Below, piece by piece: positions 11,638 through 23,700 of a DNA stretch of 47,720 bases; the stretch's first letter is position 1, and every line of letters starts with the position of its first letter. Under the pieces are notes generated by a model that saw only the letters and a program-made list of their open reading frames with translations, did not search any database and had not been told where the DNA came from. Origin of the DNA: Nemertoderma westbladi (Eukaryota; Xenacoelomorpha; Nemertodermatida; Nemertodermatidae); the NCBI GenBank assembly GCA_032718475.1, contig JAUCBJ010000702.1:1-47720 (forward strand). Reading direction: 5' to 3'. The position numbers and the translations under genes were made by a program.

Positions 11638-11780
11638 ATGGGGACCTCCAGGTCAGATTGGTACCTTGGTAGAGACATAACAGATAAGGAAGCAACCAGG
11701 AAGGCGTTGGGGAAAACGAAACCTGGGACTTTCTTTGTCCGGGATAGTAGCAAACGGGGAAACTACGTTCTATGTGTCAG
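11638..11780 (+). CDS. Crk: Crk coding exon 1: N-terminal half of SH2
   Basis: It starts at ATG 11638 ([12 protein letters not shown]...), placed just before the SH2 Trp-Tyr as in other Crk proteins. It contains the phosphotyrosine-binding strand TFFVRDSS and the YVLCV strand. It ends at CAG|GTAAAT in phase 2. The last 36 bases of the exon and the start of the intron are duplicated downstream (see the 43-bp repeat). Confidence 0.92.
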
Positions 11781-14700
11781 GTAAATATAGTAGCAAACGG
11801 GGAAACTACGTTCTATGTGTCAGGTAAATATAGTAGCAAACGGGGATACTACGTTAACCCCCCTCCCCACCGATTTTCGTCCCCCCCCCCCCCCCACCCC
11901 ACCAAAAACATTCCCGCATCCAACAAAATTCACCTCCCCCAACCAAACAATATTCAACATCCATCGCAAAGATTTCCGTTTCCTCAAACAAAAATAGGCG
12001 GGTGTAATATATTACCAAATTATAATTACCAAATATGTCAATAATTTTCTCATTATTATATATGGAACCCTAATGGCATATTCGCGTTCTATATAAGATA
12101 GTATATTCTGTCCCATGGTTGACTACAACTGTTCTACCCGTTTCTATAGTAGTAACATCATCATTAAAATGGGGGGGGGGGGGGGGGGCAGCAGCCACAC
12201 CCTCCCCCCCCCCCCCCCCCACCGCCTCGTACGCCTATGTCTCCCTTGTCCCCAATGGCAGAGGCTTTCAGGATGCTTGGGCCGTTGTGTGAGAGATCCA
12301 CTCTGTAGCTGCCGTTAAATCTGCTGTTATAGATAAGGTGTCCAAGATAGAGGAATTCCAAATCAGCTCAACTCCAATTCATTTAATCAAGATAATTGAA
12401 TGCAAACGAAGTATCCTATTCTAATATAATAAATAAGTATCACAGAAATTCGGTTAAATGTAATCTTGTTGAATCATCCGTTGAGAGAGACTTGTGAGAC
12501 AACCATAATGGATTCCGTAAAGGTTGATGCATATTGGAACCAGTTCTGGAACTTAAAGAGTCATTGAATAACTATCTGTTAAGAAATGTCCGTCGATTGT
12601 CTGTTATTTTTATAGACTTCTACAAGGCAGGCATTTACTCAGTATTTTGAACATATATTATATATATATAAATAGATATTTTTTTTAGCACCATTCAATA
12701 TTATTGATTAACATCAATAAACTACCGGGTGTTCCATATTGATTGCCACCCCCCTGGCCAGCCAAAACTGCCAGACACGCACCTTTAGTGTAATATATCA
12801 TTCGAAAGAGAATTTAATTCTGAGCTTGCATGCAAAAATTTAAGGTACAAAACAATAAATACCAACCAAAACCAATACAAAAGTATAAATTTTTATACTT
12901 TTGTATTGGACCCTAAATTTTTGCATGCAAGCTCAGAATTAAATTATCTTTCGAATGATATTACACTAAGGTGCATGTCTGGCAGTTTTGGCTGGCCAGG
13001 GCAAGGGGGGGGGGGGGGGGGGGGCAATCATTATGGAACACCCGGTAGTAACACAGTTTAGTTTAAGCCTCATAGTAAATCTATAGCCTCTTATAGTAAC
13101 CTCTTATAGTAAAAGTATCTGTTAATATTAAAATATATATTGTTGATTTATTTTAAATTTATAGACAACCCGATGATGAAACAGGTCTTCCCCGTGTCAG
13201 CAACTACCTAGTGAAGGTTTTAAACGATGTCTACAGTATAGAGGGAACTCAACAGACCTATAACAGTCTAGATAGTCTTATAGACAACTACTTTGCGGTA
13301 CAACTAGATGATGTTACGTTAAGTATACCGGTTAGTACATAACTATACCAGTTAGTAACTAACTATACCAGTTAGTGCCTAACTATACCAGTTAGTAACT
13401 AACTATACCAGTTAGTGCCTAACTATACCAGTTAATGTCTAACTATAACTGTTAAAATGTCTAACTATACCAGTTAGTAACTAAATATACCAGTTAGTGC
13501 CTAACTATACCAGTTAATGTCTAACTATAACTGTTAAAATGTCTAACTATACCAGTTAGTAACTAACTATACCAGTTAGTGCCTAACTATACCAGTTAAT
13601 GTCTAACTATAACTGTTAAAATGTCTAACTATACCAGTTAGTAACTAAATATACCAGTTAGTGCATAACAATACCAAGTGCCTAACTATACCAGTTAATG
13701 TCTAGCTATAACTGTTAAAATATGTAACTATACCGGTTAGTGCCTAACTATACCAGTTAGTGCCTAACTATACCAGTTTGTACCTAATTCTATTGATTAT
13801 TACCGAGCCTATCCAGTTATTGTCTAACTATACCTGTTAATGTATAACTATACCAGTTAGTAACTAAATATACCTGTTAATGTCTAACTATACCAGTTAG
13901 TAACTAAATACATCAGTTAGTGCCTAACTACACCAGTTAGTGCCTAACTACACCAGTTAGTGCCTAACTACACCAGTTAGTGCCTAACTATACCAGTTAG
14001 TAACTAAATATACCTGTTAATGTCTAACTATACCAATTAGTGCCTAACTATACCAGTTACTCGGAGCTCCGGAACAATTGCTTTCAGACCAAGGCTCAAA
14101 TTTCACATCTAAGATAATTAATTCCATTTGTGAGATTCTTAAGGTAAAAAAAAAGTGTATACAACCCCTTATCATCAGCAGTCAAATGGGTTGGTTGAGA
14201 AGATGAATAGAAGTGTGTTAGACATGTTATCCCATTTTGTTGACAATAATGGTCAGGATTGGGATCAGCATTTACAGCCGGTACTATTTGCGTATAACAC
14301 ATCCACACATTTAACCAATGGTGAATCTCCATATTTTCTAATGCATGGTCGGGAAGCCATATTTCCTATTGGTGATTTTACTTCACATCAGCCACGCCAA
14401 TATGTTGATGTTAAGGATTATGTAGCTGATGTTAAAGATACATTGGGAGCTGCATTTAAAGTTGTACAAGGTAATATGAGAAAATCCCATATTCGATGGA
14501 AAAGACAATATGATAAAATGGCAAGCAGCCATGGCTTTACAGTAGGTGATAGAGTATTTCTCCATTCTCCTTTGGAACTAAAGGGTTCTGGATATAAACT
14601 GGCGCATCCTTTTGGGACCATTCAAAATTGTCTCAACAACTGAACATAATGTGTACTTGATTATATGTAACAGTAAGAATGATCCGAGACCATTTATAGT

Positions 14701-17700
14701 TAATGTGGCTCAGTTAATGCAGTGCATGCAGGTGTGACTCCATTCCTGGGAGGTGGTACCGGTACTTCTGATTAACCTAGAACAAGGTTCCAATATAGAC
14801 TGCAATTAAAGGACTCGACTCCAGATAATGAACACGCACACGCAGGTGTAGATCCGAATGAAAAGGGTGACCATTATTACAACTTGCGTTCTCGCAATAA
14901 TATCAGGAGGTGATAGACTAAACATCCGTCTGGACTATAAGCTTGAGGGACCAAGCACAAGATTGTTATGGGGGATGTGGACTGATCTGATATAGGGATA
15001 GAAGGCAGAGATAGGACATGGCACGGCATGGATTGAGAGGAAGACTCTTCCTCTCACCTACCAGTAGGTGGGAGAGGGGTTTTGTACTGTGGTACTGCTG
15101 TATCTTCAGCAGTTGGTGATGGGTATTTGCAGTTTGTAGTCAGACTTGATTGAGATTATTTATAAATTGTTATTTTTTAATGTTGAAAGAAACTGTTGAA
15201 AATATTTATTGAACTAGTTAAATTTGATGTACTAACATCCCTGACTAGTTAACACAGCGGAAACGGAAGTGACAACCGCCTCCGTGGAAGGAACCCAAAG
15301 AGACAGCGGAAAAGGAAGTGACAACCTCCTCCATGGAAGGAACCCAAAGAGACAGCGAAAATGGAAGTGACAACCGCCTACGTGGAAGGAACCCAAAGAA
15401 ACAGCAGAAACGGAAGTGACAACCGCCTCCGTGGAAGGAACCCAAACAGACAGCAAAAATGAAGTGTCATCCGCCTTTGTGGAAGGCACCCAGAGAGACA
15501 GTGGAAACGGACGTGACAACCACCTCTGTGGAAGGAAGCCAAAGAGACAGCGGAAACGCAAGTGACAACTGCCTCTGTGGAAGGAACCCAAAGAGACAGC
15601 GAAAACAGAAGTGACGACCGCCTCCGTAGAAGGAACCCAAAGAGACAGCAGAAATGGAAGTGACAACCGCTTCTGTGGAAGGAACACTAAGAGACAGCGG
15701 AAACGGAAGTGACAACCGCCTCCGTGGAAGGAACCCAAAGAGACAGCGGAAACGGAAGTGACCACCGCCTCCATGGAAGGAACCCAAAGAGACAGCGGAA
15801 ATGGAAGTGACAACCACCTCCGTGGAGGGAACCCAAAGAGACAGCGGAAATGGAAGTGACAACCACCTCCGTGGAGGGAACCCAAAGAGACAGCAGAAAC
15901 GAAAGTGACCACCGCCTCCATGGAAGGAACCCAAAGAGACATCGGAAACGGAAGTGACAACCGCCTCCGTGGAAGGAACCCAAAGAGACAGCGGAAACGG
16001 AAGTGACCACCGCCTCCATGGAAGGAACCCAAAGAGACAGCGGAAATGGAAGTGACAACCACCTCCGTGGAGGGAACCCAAAGAGACAGCAGAAACGGAA
16101 GTGACAACCGTCTCCGTGGAAGGAACCCAAAGAGACAGCGAAAATGAAGTGACATCTGCCTTTGTGGAAGGAACCCAGAGAGACAGTGGAAACGGAAGTG
16201 ACAACCACCTCCGTGGAAGGAACCCAAAGAGACAGCGGAAACGGAAGTGACAATAACCACCTCCATGGAAGGAACCCAAAGAGACATCAGAAACGGAAGA
16301 GTGGAAATGGAAGTGACAACTGCCTCTGTGGAATGAACCCAAAGAGACAGCAGAAATGGAAGTGACAACCGCCTCCATGGAAGGAACCCAAAGAGACAGC
16401 GGAAATGAAGTGTCATCCGCCTTTGTGGAAGGAGCCCAGAGAGACAGTGGAAATGGAAGTGACAACCGCCTCCGTGGAACGAACCCAAAGAGACAGCAGA
16501 AACGAAAGTGACCACCGCCTCCATGGAAGGAACCCAAAGAGACATCGGAAACGGAAGTGACAACCGCCTCCGTGGAAGGAACCCAAAGAGACAGCGGAAA
16601 CGGAAGTGACCACCGCCTCCATGGAAGGAACCCAAAGAGACAGCGGAAATGGAAGTGACAACCACCTCCGTGGAGGGAACCCAAAGAGACAGCAGAAACG
16701 GAAGTGACAACCGTCTCCGTGGAAGGAACCCAAAGAGACAGCGAAAATGAAGTGACATCTGCCTTTGTGGAAGGAACCCAGAGAGACAGTGGAAACGGAA
16801 GTGACAACCACCTCCGTGGAAGGAACCCAAAGAGACAGCGGAAACGGAAGTGACAATAACCACCTCCATGGAAGGAACCCAAAGAGACATCAGAAACGGA
16901 AGAGTGGAAATGGAAGTGACAACTGCCTCTGTGGAATGAACCCAAAGAGACAGCAGAAATGGAAGTGACAACCGCCTCCATGGAAGGAACCCAAAGAGAC
17001 AGCGGAAATGAAGTGTCATCCGCCTTTGTGGAAGGAGCCCAGAGAGACAGTGGAAATGGAAGTGACAACCGCCTCCGTGGAACGAACCCAAAGAGACAGC
17101 AGAAACGGAAGTGACAACCGCCTCCATGGAAGGAACCCAAAGAGACAGTGGAAACGGAAGTGACAACCACCTCCATGGACGGAACCCAAAGGAACAGTGG
17201 AAACGGAAGTGACAACCACCACCATGGATGGAACCCAAAGAGACAGCGGAAATGGAACAGCCACCTCCGTGGAAGGAACCAAAAGAGGCAGCGGAAATGG
17301 AAGTGACAACCGCTTCTGTGGAAGGAACCCAGAGAGACAGTGGAAACAGAAGTGACAACTGCCTCAGTGGAAGGAACTCAAAGAGACTGCGGAAATGGAA
17401 GTGACAACTGCCACTGTGGAAGGAACCCAGAGAGACAGTGGAAACGGAAGTGACAACTGCCTCAGTGGAAGGAACTCAAAGAGACTGCGGAAATGGAAGT
17501 GACAACCACCTCTGTGGAAGGAACCCAAAGAGACAGCGAAAACAGAAGTGACGACCGCCTCCATAGAAGGAACCCAAAGAGACAGCGGAAATGGAAGTGA
17601 CAACCGCTTCCGTGGAAGGAACATAAAGAGACAGCGGAAATGGAAGTGATAACCGCCTCCGTGGAACGAACCCAAAGAGACAGCGGGAACGGAAGTGACA

Positions 17701-20700
17701 ACCCCCTCCGTAGAAGGAACCCAAAGAGACAGCGGAAATGGAAGTGAGAACCGCTTCCTTGGAAGGAACATAAAGAGACAGCGGAAATGGAAGTGATAAC
17801 CGCCTCCGTGGAACGAACCCAAAGAGACAGCGGAAACGGAAGTGACAACCGCCTCCATGGAAGGAACCCAAAGAGACAGTGGAAACGGAAGTGACAACCA
17901 CCTCCATGGATGGAACCCAAAGGAACAGTGGAAACGGAAGTGACAACCACCACCATGGAAGGAACCCAAAGAGACAGCGGAAATGGAACAGCCACCTCCG
18001 TGGAAGGAACCAAAAGAGGCAGTGGAAATGGAAGTGACAACTGCCTCAGTGGAAGGAACTCAAAGAGACTGCGGAAATGGAAGTGACAACTGCCTCTGTG
18101 GAAGGAACCCAGAGAGACAGTGGAAACGGAAGTGACAACTGCCTCAGTGGAAGGAACTCAAAGAGACTGCGGAAATGGAAGTGACAACCGCCTCTGTCGA
18201 AGGAACCCAAAGAGACAGCGAAAACGGAAGTGACAACCGCTTCCATGGAAGGAACCCAAAGAGACAGTGGAAATGGAAGTGACAACCGCCTCCGTGGAAG
18301 GAACCCAAAGAGACAGTGGAAATGGAACAGCCACCTCCGTGGAAGGAACCAAAAGAGGCAGCGGAAAAGGAAGTGTCAACCGCATTTGTAGAAGGAACCC
18401 AGAGAGACAGTGGAAACGGAAGTGGCAACCGCCCCGTGGAAGGAACCCAAAGAGACAGTGGAAACGGAAGTGACAACCACCTCCATGGACGGAACCCAAA
18501 GGAACAGTGGAAACGGAAGTGACAACCACCACCATGGAAAGAACCCAAAGAGACAGTGGAAACGGAAGTGACAACCGCTTCCATGGAAGGAACCCAAAGA
18601 GACAGTGGAAGTGACAACCGCCTCCGTGGAAGGAACCCAAAGAGACAGTGGAAAAGGAAGTGTCAACCGCCTTTGTAGAAGGAACCCAGAGAGACAGTGG
18701 AAACGGAAGTGACAACCGCCCCCGTGGAAGGAACCCAAAGAGACAGTGGAAACGGAAGTGACAATAACCGCCTAAATGGAAGGAACCCAAAGAGACAGTG
18801 GAAATGGAAGTGACAACCTCGATTTCATCGAGGATTGGCTGAGTTATTATCGTTTAAATATTGGACGTGACAGAACAACAGTTACACTGATTGAGATAGT
18901 GATACCCGTATGCTAAGCTCGCTTACTTTTGTGGCTCGCCCCACACTATAATTCACATATTATTTAAATATTTCATAACTCTGAGTTCAATGTCTGATAC
19001 TGCAATGTTGACAATCTTGAATTTAATTGTAGTTTCGATTTACTTTCAGTATCGCCGATTAATGTCAATGGATGAGAGACCCCAACCGAAACCGCGGTCG
19101 CTGACAGCCTGTAGCGACCACACTGGGGGGCCAGACGGATCCTTCACTAACCCATCCGGTTACTGCACAATACCTACAGCCTCCACTCCAACAGATCCCT
19201 TGACCTCCTCGTGAGTATCAGAATGCCGCAATGAAATGTTAAGCTGTTCGATATTTTACGTTCCTTAAAGATATATATTTTATTTTTAGTTTTTTTTAAA
19301 ATTATTACACCCCCAAGCGAGGCAACTGCGGAATTTAATCATTATTTCAATAAATTGACCAATAAATACAAATATGTTAAAATAGAATATAGGAATGACA
19401 TAATGACACAATATGAATTGATAATGAAATTGAAAATTAATTAACTAAAACGGATAATTGTTATATTATTGTAAAATAAGGATATATTGAAAATATATCG
19501 AGACATGAAAAATATCGAGTGAAAAAATAACGCGAGTAAATATATCGAGAGTCGAAAAATTATCGAAAATATATGTAAATATCGATAATATCGCGAGTTC
19601 AAAAAAAAAAATCAAATCGAGAGTAAAAATATCGAGAATGAAAATATCGAGAGTAAAAATATCGAGAATAAAAATATCGAGAGTAAAAATATCGAGAATA
19701 AAAATATCAAGAGTAAAAATATCGAGAGTAAAAATATCGAGAGTAAAAATATTGAGAGTAAAAATATCGAGAATAAAAATATCGAGAGTAAAAATATCGA
19801 GAATAAAAATATCAAGAGTAAAAATATCCAGAGTAAAAATATCGAGAGTAAAAATATCGAGAGTAAAAATATCGAGTGCAAAAATATCGAGAATAAAAAT
19901 ATCGAGAGTAAAAATATCGAGAATAAAAATATCAAGAGTAAAAATATCGAGAGTAAAAATATCGAGAGTAAAAATATTGAGAGTAAAAATATCGAGAATA
20001 AAAATATCGAGAGTAAAAATATCGAGAATAAAAATATCAAGAGTAAAAATATCCAGAGTAAAAATATCGAGAGTAAAAATATCGAGAGTAAAAATATCGA
20101 GTGCAAAAATATCGAGAATAAAAATATCAAGAGTAAAAATATCGAGAGTAAAAATATCGAGAGTAAAAATATCGAGAATAAAAATATCGAGAATAAAAAT
20201 ATCAAGAGTAAAAATATCAAGAGTAAAAATATTGAGAGTAAAAATATCGAGAATAAAAATATCAAGAGTAAAAATATCGAGAGTAAAAATATTGAGAGTA
20301 AAAATATCGAGAATAAAAATATCAAGAGTAAAAATATCGAGAGTAAAAATATCGAGAGTAAAAATATCGAGAATAAAAATATCGAGAATAAAAATATCAA
20401 GAGTAAAAATATCGAGAGTAAAAATATTGAGAGTAAAAATATCGAGAATAAAAATATCAAGAGTAAAAATATCGAGAGTAAAAATATTGAGAGTAAAAAT
20501 ATCGAGAATAAAAATATCAAGAGTAAAAATATCGAGAGTAAAAATATCGAGAGTAAAAATATCGAGAATAAAAATATCGAGAATAAAAATATCAAGAGTA
20601 AAAATATCGAGAATAAAAATATTGAGAGTAAAAATATCGAGAATAAAAATATCGAGAGTAAAAATATCGAGAATAAAAATATCGAGAATAAAAATATCGA

Positions 20701-23700
20701 GAGTAAAAATATTGAGAGTAAAAATATCCAGAGTAAAAATATCGAGAGTAAAAATATCGAGAGTAAAAATATCGAGTGCAAAAATATCGAGAATAAAAAT
20801 ATCAAGAGTAAAAATATCGAGAGTAAAAATATCGAGAGTAAAAATATCGAGAATAAAAATATCGAGAATAAAAATATCAAGAGTAAAAATATCGAGAGTA
20901 AAAATATTGAGAGTAAAAATATCGAGAATAAAAATATCAAGAGTAAAAATATCGAGAGTTAAAATATTGAGAGTAAAAATATCGAGAATAAAAATATCAA
21001 GAGTAAAAATATCGAGAGTAAAAATATCGAGAGTAAAAATATCGAGAATAAAAATATCGAGAATAAAAATATCAAGAGTAAAAATATCGAGAGTAAAAAT
21101 ATCGAGAGTAAAAATATCGAGAGTAAAAATATCGAGAATAAAAATATCGAGAATAAAATATCGAGAGTAAAAATATTGAGAGTAAAAATATCAAGAGTAA
21201 AAATATCGAGAGTAAAAATATCGAGGGTATAAATATCGAGAATAAAAATATCGAGAGTAAAAATATCGAGAGTAAAAATATCGAGAGTAAAAATATCGAG
21301 AATAAAAATATCGAGAGTAAAAATATCGAGAATAAAAATATCGAGAATAAAAATATCAAGAGTAAAAATATCGAGAATAAAAATATCAAGAGTAAAAATA
21401 TCGAGAGTAAAAATATCGAGAGTAAAAATATCGAGAGTAAAAATATCGAGAGTAAAAATATCGAGAGTAAAAATATCGAGAGTAAAAATATCGAGAATAA
21501 AAATATCGAGAATAAAATATCGAGAGTAAAAATATTGAGAGTAAAAATATCAAGAGTAAAAATATCGAGAGTAAAAATATCGAGGGTATAAATATCGAGA
21601 ATAAAAATATCGAGAGTAAAAATATCGAGAGTAAAAATATCGAGAGTAAAAATATCGAGAATAAAAATATCGAGAGTAAAAATATCGAGAATAAAAATAT
21701 CGAGAGTAAAAATATCGAGAATAAAAATATCGAGAATAAAAATATCGAGAGTAAAAATATCGAGAGTAAAAATATCGAGAATAAAAATATCGAGAATAAA
21801 AATATCGAGATTAAAAATATCGAGAATAAAAATATCGAGAATAAAAATATCGAGAGTAAAAATATTGAGAGTAAAAATATCAAGAGTAAAAATATCGAGA
21901 GTAAAAATATCGAGAGTAAAAATATCGAGTGTAAAAATATCGAGAGTAAAAATATCAAGAGTAAAAATATCGAGAGTAAAAATATCGAGAGTAAAAAATT
22001 TCCAGACTAAAATAGGAACATGCTAAATTATAAAATAAATAGATTAAACGTTTGCTAGAGTTGCGAGAGATGGGGCAGATGAACAGACCAAGATATGGCA
22101 TTTATCTGTAATGGGCGAGTGACAGAATTTACATGCAAATGAATCCGATAAAGAGTGGAAAGGGCGTTGGTCCAGACAGAGTTTATGGTGGAACCCGTGC
22201 TCTGTCGTCTGACAGAGTTTATGGTGGAACCCGTGCGCTGTCGTCCGACAGAGTTTATGGTGGAACCCGTGCGTTGTCGTCCGACAGAGTTTATGGTGAA
22301 ACCCGTGCTCTGTCGTCCGACAGAGCACGTGGCGGTTCCTTTCTTTGGCCGGCTGATCTCCAGGTGGTCGATTTAAATGCTGAGCCTCGGATGAAACCTT
22401 CGTTAATAAAGTGGTTCTGGCGATCGGCTATAAAAGCTTTATAAGATTGCACCACGTCTTTGTCGAAAATATTATTGTGTTTAGATAGGATGCATTCCAC
22501 TAGAGTTCTTTCTCCCATAGGATTATGTGCTAAAGTTGAGGAGGCATTGGTGGGAAGACCTAGTTTCTATAAAAAGGACGATTTAATTTTATCAAGCTCT
22601 TTTAGATTATTTAGTTTTAAAAACTTCCCATATGATGTAATGGCATATAGAGCTTTCGGGGCGATTTCACCGTTAAATATTTTGAGAGTGGTATCAGCAG
22701 ATAAAAGAGGTAAATAGCTAAGTGAACCTATTATACTGTAGCAATCACGTTTTTTTCTGTCTATATGTCTGCTGAAACTGAGATAAGATTGCACTGTTAA
22801 ACCTAGATAGTTATAGGAATTTTCAATTTTGACAATATCACCACCGAAATAAAATACATCGCTGTTATTTAATCGGCCACCTTTCCTAAATTTTAAGATT
22901 TTAGTTTTCTTAAGGTTAACCATCATTCCATTCTCCGAACACCATAAATGTACTAGGTTTAAAGCTAACTGTATGTCTGTGGCACTGTTCGAGTAAGTGA
23001 CTAGATCATCTGCATAAAATATAAAAGAGATAGTGTGGGCTATAGAAAGAAGTCTGTAGGCCAAATCTGCAATGAATAACGAAAATAATGTTGGAGATAA
23101 ACAATCTCCCTGTAAAACACCTCTAAGCTGGCTAATAACGTTAGAGAGTCTAAGACCATCAAATATACGAATTGAGTTATTGAGAATATCGCGAATAATA
23201 TTATAAACTTTCCCCTTAATACCGGAGTTGTAAATTTTAAATAAAAGTTTAGCTCTAGAAACAAGGTCAAAAGCCTTTTTAAAATCAATAAAACAGGTGT
23301 ATACTTTACGGTCACTGCGTGATGATGAGCTAAGTGAGTTATGTATATGAGAAAGGAATTTATCTAATGCTTGAGTTGTTGACTTTCCACGCAGAAACCC
23401 ATATTGAACCGGTGGGAACTGGGAAGCTAGATTTGACATAATTATTTTGTTAAAAATCGATGTGGCTGGTTGTTGTGAAGGAATTCCACTTCAGTTTCAG
23501 GGTGTGAACGCTTTTCTGGTTGTTGTGAAGGAATTCCACTTCAGTTTCAGGGTGTGAACGTGTAAAAGCTTCTGTGGGATATAACTGGCCCCTTTGCTTC
23601 GCAATCCAGTTTCCCCCCAGGCGCTGGAATACTCTAAAAAGGTTCTCTAACTGTATATATATTCCCCTCGCCCTCAAGGTACCGTTACAGGTGTTTTAAC

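Larger units (their letters stand above)
11781..13164 (+). other. Crk intron 1
   Basis: It runs from GTAAAT to AAATTTATAG. It contains the donor duplication, C-rich sequence (C run at 11881-11895), a G run and C run facing each other at 12171-12220, LINE scraps and a hairpin transposon. Confidence 0.9.

Noticed and set aside
11772-12044. Second donor of exon 1 as the main splice site
   Set aside because: Using the donor at 11824 adds 43 nt and breaks the SH2 frame, whereas the donor at 11781 joins exon 2 in frame.
15232-17358. Minus-strand 708-codon frame and overlapping frames of Phe/Leu/Ser/Gly-rich repeats
   Set aside because: The 49-bp period cycles through all three frames and keeps them open; the product is purely periodic and lies in a Crk intron.
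19612-21170. Long open frames on both strands in the 15-bp array (KISRV and IFLLS repeats)
   Set aside because: A 15-bp unit without stops in either strand gives these automatically; the IFLLS product only resembles a membrane protein by composition.
1511-22325. CRISPR array
   Set aside because: The tandem arrays in this interval have no unique spacers between repeats, and the genome is eukaryotic.
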